A stretch of 64,000 nucleotides of DNA. It comes from Nocardioides aurantiacus. Lineage in GTDB: Bacteria; Actinomycetota; Actinomycetes; Propionibacteriales; Nocardioidaceae. The position numbers and the translations under genes were made by a program. The notes under the pieces were generated by a model, which was given only the letters and a program-made list of their open reading frames with translations, had not been told where the DNA came from and searched no databases. Shown piece by piece: positions 43,132 to 50,899 of the stretch (position 1 is the stretch's first letter; each line of letters begins with the position of its first letter). The stretch covers positions 3,100,001 to 3,164,000 of the forward strand of contig NZ_RKHO01000001.1 of assembly GCF_003752505.1 (NCBI RefSeq), given 5' to 3'.

Positions 43132-44211
43132 TCAGGGCGCGGCGGGCGCGACCGGGGCCACCGCGACGGCACCCGCGGAGACGATCCCGCCCGTGAGCGT
43201 GCGGGCCAGCCCGTAGCGGTTGACCAGCCCGACGGTCACGCAGTCGCTGTCGAGCCCGGACGGCTCGACCCAGGCGCCTGCGGACACCGGCGCGAACTCG
43301 CGCACGACGTCGACCGGCTGCTGGGCGCAGTCGCCGGTCCACAGCCGGAGCTCGACGAGCGACCCGGCCGGCACCGACGTCGGCGGCCGCCAGGTGACCG
43401 CGAGGCCGCCGGCCCGGACCGAGATGTCGACCCCGCCGAGGCTCCCGGGCAGCGGGTCGATGAGGCACCAGCCCCGCGGGGCAACCCGCGGGGAGCCGCC
43501 GTAGAGCCGCACCAGGCGGGAGGCCAGCGGTGCGTCGATGGTCCGGCAGCCGTAGGCGCCGGGGTGCTCCGCGGCGACCACGCCGCACCCGGCGACGTCG
43601 AGCACGGGGGCCATCAGCGAGCAGGCCGTGGTGGTGTGGTCCAGGCCGAGCACGTGGCCGAGCTCGTGGGCGAGGACGTTCATCACCTCGACGCGGGTGT
43701 GGGCGCTGGTGGCATCGGCCACGCGGTACGCCGAGCTGAGCTCGACGAACGCGCCGCGGGTGCGTCCCACCGTGGCCAGGCCGGCCGCCCCGCCGGTGTC
43801 GCCGTAGGACACGGTCACCTGGGCGACCCGGCGGCTGGTCGTGCGGACGAGCGTGATCCGCGAGCCGGAGGCGTTCCACGTGGCGATGGCGGTGCGCAGG
43901 CTCCAGTCCCACCGGGCCGGCAGGGTCTCGCGGACGTAGAGCCGCGACCCGCGCCACGCGATGGCCGCCCGGGCGGTGCCGGAGGTGCGCGCGTGGACCG
44001 CGTCGTCACCGAGGTGCAGGGCGTCCGCGCCGTCGGCGTCGTCGCGGCCCGGGGTGGCGGCCGGGGTGACGGCCGGGGCGACGGCCGGGGTCACCGCGGG
44101 GCTCGTCGCGGCGGACGCCGGGGCGAGCGGGGCCAGCAGGCCCGCCAGCACCGCGAGCACGACGGCGCTCAGCAGGGCGGCCGGCGCTACCGACGTACGA
44201 CGGGGACTCAT
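43132..44211 (-). CDS. Secreted matrixin-like zinc metalloprotease
   Basis: A 359-residue exported protein. From the ATG at 44211 there is a signal peptide with an Arg-rich n-region (MSPRRTSV), a hydrophobic core and an APASA cleavage site near residue 36, then an Ala/Pro/Thr-rich low-complexity spacer (repeats of AVTPAVAP). The catalytic domain has the zinc motif HELGHVLGLDH and a downstream Met-turn SLMAP, as in matrixins (M10-like). The C-terminal about 150 residues have several Cys, which may form disulphides. The frame extends to 44265 but the longer start disrupts the signal peptide. Substrate unknown. Confidence 0.88.
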   Translation of the reverse strand: MSPRRTSVAPAALLSAVVLAVLAGLLAPLAPASAATSPAVTPAVAPAVTPAATPGRDDADGADALHLGDDAVHARTSGTARAAIAWRGSRLYVRETLPARWDWSLRTAIATWNASGSRITLVRTTSRRVAQVTVSYGDTGGAAGLATVGRTRGAFVELSSAYRVADATSAHTRVEVMNVLAHELGHVLGLDHTTTACSLMAPVLDVAGCGVVAAEHPGAYGCRTIDAPLASRLVRLYGGSPRVAPRGWCLIDPLPGSLGGVDISVRAGGLAVTWRPPTSVPAGSLVELRLWTGDCAQQPVDVVREFAPVSAGAWVEPSGLDSDCVTVGLVNRYGLARTLTGGIVSAGAVAVAPVAPAAP

Positions 44212-44386
44212 GTCCGTATCGTGGCGTGCTGGCCGGGATAGGTGAACTGCCCGGATTCTGCGCACTAGACCGGTTCTGCGGACTCAGCCGAACCGGTGGC
44301 GGAACGCCCCGGGAACCGCTGCGCGACCCGTGTCGGGGCGCGCGGGCCCGTCCGGGTCCGTTCGGGTCGGTCCGTGCCGAGGACGG

Positions 44387-46180
44387 CTAGCGCCAGGGAG
44401 CACCGACGCCGGGGGCCCAGTTGGGGCCGCCGGAGAACAGCAGGCCGAGCACGACCGCAGCGCCGAGCAGCGCCATCACGCCGACGAACCAGCCGACGAA
44501 CTCCGTCCGCGCGGTGCGGGTGACCGTCGCCCGGGTGGTCTCGCGCAGCCGCTGCGACCCCGGACCCCACCACAACGTCGGCACGAAGCCGACGCCGGCG
44601 AGGACCAGGCAGGTGCTGAGCGGCTGCTGGAGCAGGTAGCCGACCGAGAACGCGGCCAGGGCCACGACGGCGGCGACCACCACTCCGGACACGGCGCCGA
44701 CCAGGGCCACGGCGGCGTACCCCGGGGAGGCGACGACCGAGGCGGGCACGTCCCACCAGCGCTCGCGGCCGCGCAGCCGGCGGCGGCGCTCGTGGCGCTG
44801 GCGGGTGACCGACGCGGTGCGCAGCACCAGCACGACCAGTCCGACCAGGGCGGTGCCGAGGTAGGGCGCGTAGGCCACGACCGACCCGGCGAGCGCCCCG
44901 AGCCCGACGAGCTGGAGCAGCCGCTGCGGCCGGCTCGCCTCGCGCGGCGTCGGCGCCAGCCACGGCGGCGGACCGGCGGGCAGCGGGGTGGCGCGGGTCG
45001 GGTCGGTCTGCGGGACCGAGGTCGTGGGCGCGGAGGTCGTGGGCGGGGAGGTCGTGGGCGGGGAGGTCGGGGTGGGGCGGGCCGGGGCGAGCACCTGGGT
45101 GGCCGCCTCGGGCCGCGCGGCCGGCGGCTCCTGGTAGGGGGTCGCCTCGCGGTAGGCGGGGATCTCGGTGGTCGCCGGGTCGGCGTACGACGCGGCGACG
45201 GGAGCAGCGGCGTGACCGGCGGCGGGCGCGCCGGTGGGGGTGGCCTCGGGAGCCGGGTCGGGCGCGGCAGCGGCCGCGGTACCGGCCGCCGCGAACGGCA
45301 TCGTCCACTGCTCCGGCGCCGGGGCCGGGCGGCTCCCGGTCCGGGCGGCGCGCGGCTCCTGGCCGGCCTGCAGCTGACCGACCCGGTCGCGGATCTCGCG
45401 CAGCGTCGGGCGCTCGTGGGGCTCCGTCGCCAGGCACGCCGTCAGCAGCCCCGCCACCGGCTCGGGCACCCCGGTCAGGTCGTGCTCGCCGCGGCGGACC
45501 CGGTCCATCACGCCCATCCACGGTCCCCCGCCGTACGGCGATCGGCCGGTCGCGGCGAAGACCAGGGTCGCCGCGAGGGCGTGGACGTCGGACGCGGCGG
45601 ACGCGTCCTCGCCGTAGAGCACCTCGGGGGCGAGGTAGCCGGGCGTGCCCAGCAGCCACCCGGTGCGGGTCAGCCGCGGGTCGTCGGAGACCCGTGCCAG
45701 CCCGAAGTCGATGAGGACCGGCGAGCGTCCCTCCATCAGCACGTTGGTCGGCTTGACGTCGCGGTGCAGCACCCCGACGTCGTGGACCGCCTGCAGCGCC
45801 TCGGCCAGGCACGCGGTGGCGTGGAGCAGGTCGCGGCCCTGGACCGGACCCTCCTCGTCGACGTGGTGGTAGAGCGAGAGGCCGGGGACGTAGCGCGTCA
45901 CGACGTAGGGCATCGGGCCGTCGGGGTCGGCGTCGATGATCTCGGCGATGCGCGGGCTGCGGATCCGGCGCAGCGAGCTGACCTCGAGCGCGAGCCGCTC
46001 GCGGGCCTCGCGGTCGCCGATGACGTGGGGACGCAGCACCTTCAGCGCCACCCGGCTGCCGTCGGGGGCCATCGCGAGGTGGACCACGCCCATGCCGCCC
46101 TCGCCGAGCTGGGCGAGCAGCCGGTAGGGACCGACGTGCTCCTCCGGTTCGTCCCGGCGTGCGCTGCTGGTCACCGGCAC
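44387..46180 (-). CDS. Membrane Ser/Thr protein kinase
   Basis: A Hanks-type kinase of about 597 residues. The glycine loop LGEGGMGVVHLA and Lys47 (VALKVL) are followed by the catalytic loop HRDVKPTNVL near 140 and DFG (LIDFGLARVSDDPRLT). After the kinase domain comes an about 120-residue Pro/Ala/Thr-rich linker with PTTS repeats, then a C-terminal membrane region with about five hydrophobic helices and no PASTA or other sensor domain. The start is uncertain: GTG codons at 46180 and 46174 are close to the conserved GPYRLL; neither has a clear ribosome-binding site. It is divergent from the SRPBCC gene. Substrates are unknown. Confidence 0.9.
   Translation of the reverse strand: MPVTSSARRDEPEEHVGPYRLLAQLGEGGMGVVHLAMAPDGSRVALKVLRPHVIGDREARERLALEVSSLRRIRSPRIAEIIDADPDGPMPYVVTRYVPGLSLYHHVDEEGPVQGRDLLHATACLAEALQAVHDVGVLHRDVKPTNVLMEGRSPVLIDFGLARVSDDPRLTRTGWLLGTPGYLAPEVLYGEDASAASDVHALAATLVFAATGRSPYGGGPWMGVMDRVRRGEHDLTGVPEPVAGLLTACLATEPHERPTLREIRDRVGQLQAGQEPRAARTGSRPAPAPEQWTMPFAAAGTAAAAAPDPAPEATPTGAPAAGHAAAPVAASYADPATTEIPAYREATPYQEPPAARPEAATQVLAPARPTPTSPPTTSPPTTSAPTTSVPQTDPTRATPLPAGPPPWLAPTPREASRPQRLLQLVGLGALAGSVVAYAPYLGTALVGLVVLVLRTASVTRQRHERRRRLRGRERWWDVPASVVASPGYAAVALVGAVSGVVVAAVVALAAFSVGYLLQQPLSTCLVLAGVGFVPTLWWGPGSQRLRETTRATVTRTARTEFVGWFVGVMALLGAAVVLGLLFSGGPNWAPGVGAPWR
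45018..45077 (-). repeat. 15-bp tandem repeat in the kinase linker
   Basis: Four consecutive 15-bp units (the last degenerate) of the form GAGGTCGTGGGCGGG on the plus strand, encoding PTTS-P/A repeats of the kinase linker. Copy number could vary between strains. Confidence 0.75.
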
Positions 46181-46261
46181 ACGGTAGCCCGCGGCCCGGC
46201 GCCGGCCCCGTCGTCGGCGCCGGTGTCGTGACCTGCGCGACACCCGCGGCGACGCTCGACG

Positions 46262-46267
46262 TAGGCT
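46262..46267 (+). promoter_or_regulatory. Putative -10 box upstream of the SRPBCC gene
   Basis: TAGGCT lies 8 nt before the ATG at 46276, the same box and a similar spacing to that at 20223. It suggests a leaderless or near-leaderless mRNA. Confidence 0.3.
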
Positions 46268-46275
46268 CGGTCCTC

Positions 46276-46794
46276 ATGACCACCGACGAGGGCACGACCG
46301 AGACTCCCGCCGAGGCCTCGGTCGGGAACCCGACCGGCACCGCCCGGCACCGCACCGCCCGCGTCAGCATCGACGTGTTGGCCGAGCCCGAGCGGATCTG
46401 GACCGCGCTGGTGCGCCCGATGAGCCTGGCCACCTGGCTGGGTCGCGTCGTGGAGGGCAACCCCGGCCCCGGCCCCGGCTTCGCGCTGGAGCACTCGCGC
46501 GGCCAGCGCTCGCGCCACACCGTGCGCCGCTGGGAGCGGCCCCGCCGCTTGGCGCTGACCTGGGACTTCCCCGACGAGCCGCGCAGCACCGTCGGCTTCG
46601 ACCTCGAGGTGCTCCCCGAGGGCACCCGCGTCACGGTGGTTCACGAGGACCTCGACGACCCGGCGTCGTACGCCGCGGGTTGGCACCGCCACCTGCAGTA
46701 CCTCGCCGCCCACGTCGACGGCGACGCGCTGCCGTGGGACGAGTTCTGGGACGGCTACGACGAGCTGCGGGCGGCGTACGCCGCGACGGCGTAG
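46276..46794 (+). CDS. SRPBCC-domain protein (AHSA1/Bet v 1-like)
   Basis: A 172-residue protein with an about 20-residue Thr/Glu-rich N-terminus and then an SRPBCC fold: RVSIDVLAEPERIWTALVRPMSLATWLGRV, RRWERPRRLALTWDFPDEPRSTVGFDLEVLPEGTRVTVVHEDL, and a C-terminal helix WHRHLQYLAAHVDGDALPWDEFWDGYDEL. This AHSA1-like group binds hydrophobic ligands or acts in stress response, with no known substrate here. The ATG at 46276 is preferred over an upstream in-frame extension. It is divergent from the kinase. Confidence 0.82.
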   Translation: MTTDEGTTETPAEASVGNPTGTARHRTARVSIDVLAEPERIWTALVRPMSLATWLGRVVEGNPGPGPGFALEHSRGQRSRHTVRRWERPRRLALTWDFPDEPRSTVGFDLEVLPEGTRVTVVHEDLDDPASYAAGWHRHLQYLAAHVDGDALPWDEFWDGYDELRAAYAATA

Positions 46795-46804
46795 CGCCCC
46801 CTGC

Positions 46805-46845
46805 CCCCGGACACCTCCGGGGCCGACCCCGCGGTCACCCGCGGG
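46805..46845. terminator. Tandem hairpins between SRPBCC and ilvE ends
   Basis: Two small stems (46805-46810 with 46817-46822, and 46828-46834 with 46839-46845) lie between convergent stops of the SRPBCC gene and ilvE. A bidirectional terminator is likely. Confidence 0.45.
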
Positions 46846-46849
46846 TGGT

Positions 46850-47938
46850 TCAGACGACCCGGTGCATCCAGGCGAAGGTGTCCTCGGCGCGGCCGTACTG
46901 GATGTCGACCAGGTCCTGGCGGATCTCCAGGGTGAGCGGACCGGCCTCCTCGGTGGCCTGGCCGCTGACCTCGCCACCGTCCCAGCGCAGTGTGCCCACG
47001 GGCGTGACCACGGCGGCCGTCCCGCAGGCGAAGACCTCGGTGATCTCGCCCGACGCGACACCCTCGCGCCACTCGTCGATGGCGAACTTGCGCTCCTCGA
47101 CCCGGTGGCCCTTCTTCTGGGCCAGCTCGATGATGGCCGAGCGCGTGATGCCCTCGAGGATCGTGCCGGTCTCGGGGGTGACGACGTGACCGTCGGCGTG
47201 GACGAAGTACAGGTTCATGCCGCCGAGCTCCTCGACGTACTTCCCCTCCGCGGCGTCGAGGAAGACGACCTGGTCGCAGTCGTGCGCGCTGGCCTCCTGC
47301 TGCGCCACCAGCGAGCTGGCGTAGTTGCCGCCGGTCTTGGCCGCACCCATCCCGCCGCGGCCGGCACGGGTGTAGTCCTCGGTCAGCCACAGCGACAGCG
47401 GCTTCACGCCGCCCTTGAAGTAGGCCCCGGCCGGCGAGGCGATGACCATGAACGTCACGTGCTGCGAGGGCCGCACGCCGAGGAACGCCTCGGAGGCGAA
47501 CATGAACGGCCGCAGGTAGAGGCTCTTCTCGCCGGTGCCCTCCGGCACCCAGCGTCGGTCGGCCTCGACCAGCGCGTCGACGCAGCGCACGAAGTCCTCG
47601 GGATCGAGCACCGGCAGCGCCAGCCGGTGGCTCGAGCGCGCCATCCGCGCGGCGTTCTCGCCGGGACGGAAGGTCCAGACCGACCCGTCGTCGTGACGGT
47701 AGGCCTTCATGCCCTCGAAGATCTCCTGGGCGTAGTGCAGCACCGCGGTCGCCGGGTCCAGGCTGAGCGGGCCGTACGCCGTCACCCGCGCGTCGTGCCA
47801 GCCCTGCTCCGGGGTCCACTCCACCGTCAGCATGTGGTCGGTGAAGTGGGTGCCGAACCCCGGGTTGGCCAGGATCTCGGCCAGCTCGGCGTCGCTGCGC
47901 GGGGAGGTCGACGTCGTGACGGAGATGTCGAGGGTCAT
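46850..47938 (-). CDS. ilvE: Branched-chain amino acid aminotransferase
   Basis: Fold-type IV PLP transaminase that makes Leu, Ile and Val from their oxo-acids. The 362-residue protein has LHYAQEIFEGMKAYRHDDGSVWTFRP, SLYLRPFMFASE, and the PLP lysine in GGMGAAKTGGNYASSLVAQ (about K200), then VVFLDAAEGKYVEELGGMNLYFV and GTILEGITRSAIIELA. All are diagnostic of IlvE. The ATG at 47938 is 63 nt after leuB on the same strand, so leuB-ilvE can be one transcript. Confidence 0.95.
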   Translation of the reverse strand: MTLDISVTTSTSPRSDAELAEILANPGFGTHFTDHMLTVEWTPEQGWHDARVTAYGPLSLDPATAVLHYAQEIFEGMKAYRHDDGSVWTFRPGENAARMARSSHRLALPVLDPEDFVRCVDALVEADRRWVPEGTGEKSLYLRPFMFASEAFLGVRPSQHVTFMVIASPAGAYFKGGVKPLSLWLTEDYTRAGRGGMGAAKTGGNYASSLVAQQEASAHDCDQVVFLDAAEGKYVEELGGMNLYFVHADGHVVTPETGTILEGITRSAIIELAQKKGHRVEERKFAIDEWREGVASGEITEVFACGTAAVVTPVGTLRWDGGEVSGQATEEAGPLTLEIRQDLVDIQYGRAEDTFAWMHRVV

Positions 47939-48001
47939 GGGGGCACGGTATCTCTCGGGTCGGGGCTGTCCGGGTGGGGTCGTCGGGCCGCCCTGCCGGC
48001 C

Positions 48002-49078
48002 TCAGCCGGCGACGCGGGCGGCGACCGAGTCGCCGACCTCGGCGGTGACGACCGGGGCGCCCGGGGTGCGGGCGGCGAGCTCCTCGACGACGGCGCGTTC
48101 GACCGCGGCGGCCGCGTCGTCGAGGCCGAGGTGCTCGAGCAGCAGCGCTCCGGAGAGGATCGCGGCGACCGGGTCGGCCGTGCCCTGGCCCGCGATGTCG
48201 GGCGCCGAGCCGTGGACCGGCTCGAACATCGACGGGGTGGTGCGGTCGGGGTTGACGTTGCCGCTCGCGGCCAGGCCGATGCCGCCGGTGATCGCGGCGG
48301 CGAGGTCGGTGACGATGTCACCGAAGAGGTTGTCGGTGACGAGGACGTCGAAGCGCGAGGGGTTCGTGACGAGGTGGATCATCGTCGCGTCCACGTGCAT
48401 GTAGTCGACCGTGACGTCGGGGAACTCCGGCGCGACCTCCTGCACGAGCCGCCACCACACCGCGCCGGCGTGGACGAGCACGTTGGTCTTGTGGACCAGG
48501 GTGAGCTTGCGGCGACGCTTCTGGGCGCGGGCGAAGGCGTCGCGGACGACGCGCTCGACACCGAAGGCGGTGTTGACCGAGACCTCGGTGGCGACCTCGG
48601 CCGGGGTGCCGACGCGCAGGGCGCCGCCGTTGCCGGTGTAGGGACCTTCGGTGCCCTCGCGGACGACCACGAAGTCGACCTCGCCCGGATCGGCCAGGGG
48701 TGAGGCCGCACCGGGGAAGATGCGCGAGGGGCGCAGGTTGACGTAGTGGTCGAGCTCGAAGCGCAGCCGCAGCAGCAGGCCGCGCTCGAGGAGGCCGGGC
48801 GGGAGGTTCGGGTCTCCCGGCTTCCCCCCGACGGCGCCGAGGAGGATCGCGTCGTGGGCGCGTACCTCCTCGAGCACCGTGTCGGGCAGCACCTCGCCGG
48901 TGGCGAGGTAGCGCTCGGCGCCGAGGTCGTAGCGGGTGGGCTCGAACTTCACGCCGGTGGGCGTGGCCTCGAGCACCTTCAGGGCCTCGGCGGTCACCTC
49001 GGGCCCGATCCCGTCGCCGGGGATGACGGCGAGCTGGACGGAGCGGGAGGCGTCGGGGGTCACGGGGGCATCGGGCAT
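48002..49078 (-). CDS. leuB: 3-isopropylmalate dehydrogenase
   Basis: Oxidative decarboxylation of 3-isopropylmalate (and likely of methylmalate in the citramalate route). The 358-residue protein has [53 protein letters not shown], and [25 protein letters not shown] with the NAD site. The ATG at 49078 is chosen because homologues start with an about 15-residue leader before LAVIPGDG. A 40-codon gene ends 10 nt upstream. ilvE follows downstream. Confidence 0.95.
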   Translation of the reverse strand: MPDAPVTPDASRSVQLAVIPGDGIGPEVTAEALKVLEATPTGVKFEPTRYDLGAERYLATGEVLPDTVLEEVRAHDAILLGAVGGKPGDPNLPPGLLERGLLLRLRFELDHYVNLRPSRIFPGAASPLADPGEVDFVVVREGTEGPYTGNGGALRVGTPAEVATEVSVNTAFGVERVVRDAFARAQKRRRKLTLVHKTNVLVHAGAVWWRLVQEVAPEFPDVTVDYMHVDATMIHLVTNPSRFDVLVTDNLFGDIVTDLAAAITGGIGLAASGNVNPDRTTPSMFEPVHGSAPDIAGQGTADPVAAILSGALLLEHLGLDDAAAAVERAVVEELAARTPGAPVVTAEVGDSVAARVAG

Positions 49079-49088
49079 GCGGGCGATG

Positions 49089-49211
49089 CTAGTTGTCGTC
49101 GGGCCGCTGCCCGCCGCCGTCCCGCAGGTCGAGCGCGGTCTGGAGGGCCCGGTAGGTGGGGCTCTCGGGGTTGTTCTTGGCGGGTCCCCACTCGGGGTAG
49201 AGGTCGTACAT
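49089..49211 (-). CDS. Conserved-looking 40-residue protein upstream of leuB
   Basis: A 40-residue ORF ([20 protein letters not shown] in its first half, then [20 protein letters not shown]) with a clear AGGAGA ribosome-binding site 7 nt before the ATG at 49211 and a stop 10 nt before leuB. The composition (Trp, Tyr, Asn) is unlike random GC-rich sequence, and I recall similar short proteins in Nocardioides. It is too long and without runs of Leu codons, so it is not a classical attenuator peptide. Function unknown. Confidence 0.6.
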   Translation of the reverse strand: MYDLYPEWGPAKNNPESPTYRALQTALDLRDGGGQRPDDN

Positions 49212-49571
49212 CGTCGTGTCTCCTGGTTCGCGGATCGGATGTGGATCGACGCGAGGGAGGTGGACGGTCTCGACAACCACGGATCACGCGGAGGAGGCCC
49301 GTCCGGCGAGAGGTGAGGGGTGGACGTCTCTGTCTCGCTCGCGGAGAGGGTGACAGGCCGTCAGTGGCGTGTGCGTACGCCGGACTCCGCGGCGAGGTGG
49401 CCCGTCAGTCAGGCCCCGCCACGGCAGCGAATAAGTACGCACTGGTTCCGCATGGTCGGACCAGCCTGACCCCGCTCGTCCGCGGTGACCACCCCTCGGA
49501 TGATCCGTCCCACTGAGTGAGACGGATTCTCGCCACCGGGGCCGGTGGCCACGATTTGCGAGACTGGTCAC
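49212..49571. other. 360-nt divergent intergenic region upstream of leuB
   Basis: Between the 40-codon gene (minus) and the methyltransferase gene (plus). It holds the operator-like dyad at 49507-49523, a small hairpin GCCACCGG/CCGGTGGC (49532-49549) and an AT-richer spot near 49428-49435 that may be part of the leuB promoter. No leader peptide or U-tract terminator is seen, and I see no further gene. Confidence 0.5.
49507..49523. promoter_or_regulatory. Putative IclR-type operator upstream of leuB
   Basis: GTCCCA-CTGAG-TGAGAC, a 6-5-6 dyad with one mismatch, matching the dyad in the leuC/iclR gap. It lies about 300 nt upstream of the 40-codon gene and 49 nt before the methyltransferase ATG, so it could serve either direction. 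Confidence 0.5.
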
Positions 49572-50138
49572 ATGAGTGCCCCACCCGACCTGCCGCCGAT
49601 CGTGTCCCGGGCCTTCGACGTCTCCCGGCGGGCCGGCTACGTGTCCTTCTGCCGCAACGAGACCGGCCGCCTGCTCGCGGCGCTCGCCGCCACCCGCAGC
49701 GGGATCATGGCCGAGTTCGGCACCGGCTGCGGGGTCGGCACGGCCTGGCTGCGGTCGGGCGTGCGCCCCGGCGCCCACATCCTCTCCGCCGAGCTCGACC
49801 CCACGCTCGCCACCGCGGCGCAGGACATCTTCACCGACGACCCGCAGGTCGAGGTCCTGGCCGCCGACTGGTCGACGCTGCGCAACAAGGGCCCCTACTC
49901 GCTGCTCTTCCTCGACCCCTCGGTCCCCGAGGACGCGAGCGCCGAGGCCGTGGCCGACCTCGTCGAGCCGGGCGGCATCGTGGTGCTCGACGACTTCACC
50001 CCGTGCGAGTTCTGGCCGCCGATCACCGGTGGGCGCGTCGACGTGCTGCGCGAGACCTGGCTCACCGACGAGCGGTTCACCGCCGTCGAGGTGATGGTCG
50101 CCCCCGACGCGGCGGTGCTGCTCGCGACCCGTCGCTGA
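49572..50138 (+). CDS. O-methyltransferase-like SAM enzyme
   Basis: A 188-residue class I SAM-dependent methyltransferase. The SAM motif MAEFGTGCGVGTAWL is near residues 46-60, the acidic end of the next strand in LSAELDPTLATAA, and DPSVPEDAS/GGIVVLDDFTPCEFW complete the catalytic face. It resembles the YrrM/caffeoyl-CoA-type O-methyltransferases without an obvious substrate. The ATG at 49572 follows the operator dyad by about 49 nt. It ends 6 nt from the convergent yczE-like gene. Confidence 0.82.
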   Translation: MSAPPDLPPIVSRAFDVSRRAGYVSFCRNETGRLLAALAATRSGIMAEFGTGCGVGTAWLRSGVRPGAHILSAELDPTLATAAQDIFTDDPQVEVLAADWSTLRNKGPYSLLFLDPSVPEDASAEAVADLVEPGGIVVLDDFTPCEFWPPITGGRVDVLRETWLTDERFTAVEVMVAPDAAVLLATRR

Positions 50139-50144
50139 CGGCCC

Positions 50145-50837
50145 TCAGCGAGCCGGGGTGTCGGGGAGCTCGACGACGCACCAGGGCAGCATCAGCTGCA
50201 CCAGCGGGCCGACGGCGAGGGCGTAGAGCAGGGTGCCGAGACCGACGACGCCGCCGAGCAGCCAGCCCAGCGCGACGACCGTGGCCTCGATGCCGGTGCG
50301 GACGACCCCCACCGGCAGGCCCGTACGACGGTGCAGCCCGGTCATCAACCCGTCCCGGGGACCGGGGCCGAGCTGCGAGCCGATGTAGAGCGCGGTCGCC
50401 AGGCCGTTGAGCACCACACCACCGACCAGCAGCACGACCCGGAGCCACGGCTCGTCGGGCGCGGCCAGCACGGCCAGCGCCCGGTCGGCGACCAGGCCGA
50501 CGACGAAGGAGTTGGCGACCGTGCCCAGGCCGGGCTTCTCGCGCAGCGGGATCCACAGCAGCAGCACGAGCAGGCTCATCACGATCACGGCCGTGCCGAT
50601 CGACATCGGCAGGTAGCGCGCCAAGCCCTGGTGCAGCACGTCCCACGGGGAGTTGCCGAGGGTCGCACGGATGACCATCGCCAGGGTGACGCCGTACAGC
50701 GTGAGGCCGACGGCCAGCTGGCCCAGCCGGCGCGGGAGCCGTCCGGCGCGCAGCTGGGCGACCGGGCCGAGGGCGGCGAGGCGGCGGTCGCGCCGCGCGG
50801 TCGGCGCGGTCCCGTCCAGGGTGGGGCAGGTCGTCAT
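50145..50837 (-). CDS. YczE/YyaS-like membrane protein
   Basis: A 230-residue membrane protein with about five hydrophobic segments. The family motifs LRAGRLPRRLGQLAVGLTLYGVTLAMVIRATLGNSPWDVLHQG and LGPGPRDGLMTGLHRRTGLPVGVVRTGIEATVVALGWLLGG (in pieces) identify the YczE group. Members lie next to MocR/GntR-type regulators, as here, and some are regulated by them; the transported compound is unknown. The ATG at 50837 has GGAG close upstream. It is divergent from the MocR gene with a 62-nt gap. Confidence 0.85.
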   Translation of the reverse strand: MTTCPTLDGTAPTARRDRRLAALGPVAQLRAGRLPRRLGQLAVGLTLYGVTLAMVIRATLGNSPWDVLHQGLARYLPMSIGTAVIVMSLLVLLLWIPLREKPGLGTVANSFVVGLVADRALAVLAAPDEPWLRVVLLVGGVVLNGLATALYIGSQLGPGPRDGLMTGLHRRTGLPVGVVRTGIEATVVALGWLLGGVVGLGTLLYALAVGPLVQLMLPWCVVELPDTPAR

Positions 50838-50849
50838 GGCTCCATCCTG

Positions 50850-50899
50850 AATCAGAAGTGGCCTGGTTGGACATGGCCAATCGTGATTCACTGGCCTGC
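50850..50899. promoter_or_regulatory. MocR-type operator in the yczE/mocR gap
   Basis: Three TGGCC boxes (50859, 50874 and 50892) and a GAATCA/GATTCA pair fill the 62-nt gap: GAATCAGAAGTGGCCTG and GATTCACTGGCCTG are near-direct repeats and TGGCC...GGCCA gives an inverted pair. MocR proteins typically bind such direct plus inverted repeats in the divergent gap, controlling both genes. Confidence 0.55.

Noticed and set aside
44241-44251. Single PHO-box-like GTTCACCTATC upstream of the matrixin-like gene
   Set aside because: Only one unit, with mismatches at the 3' end and no adjacent direct repeat, unlike the phoD site.
44269-44297. Inverted repeat ACCGGTTC...GAACCGGT after the kinase gene
   Set aside because: 8-bp arms with a 13-nt loop may be a terminator, but this is within chance for this composition.
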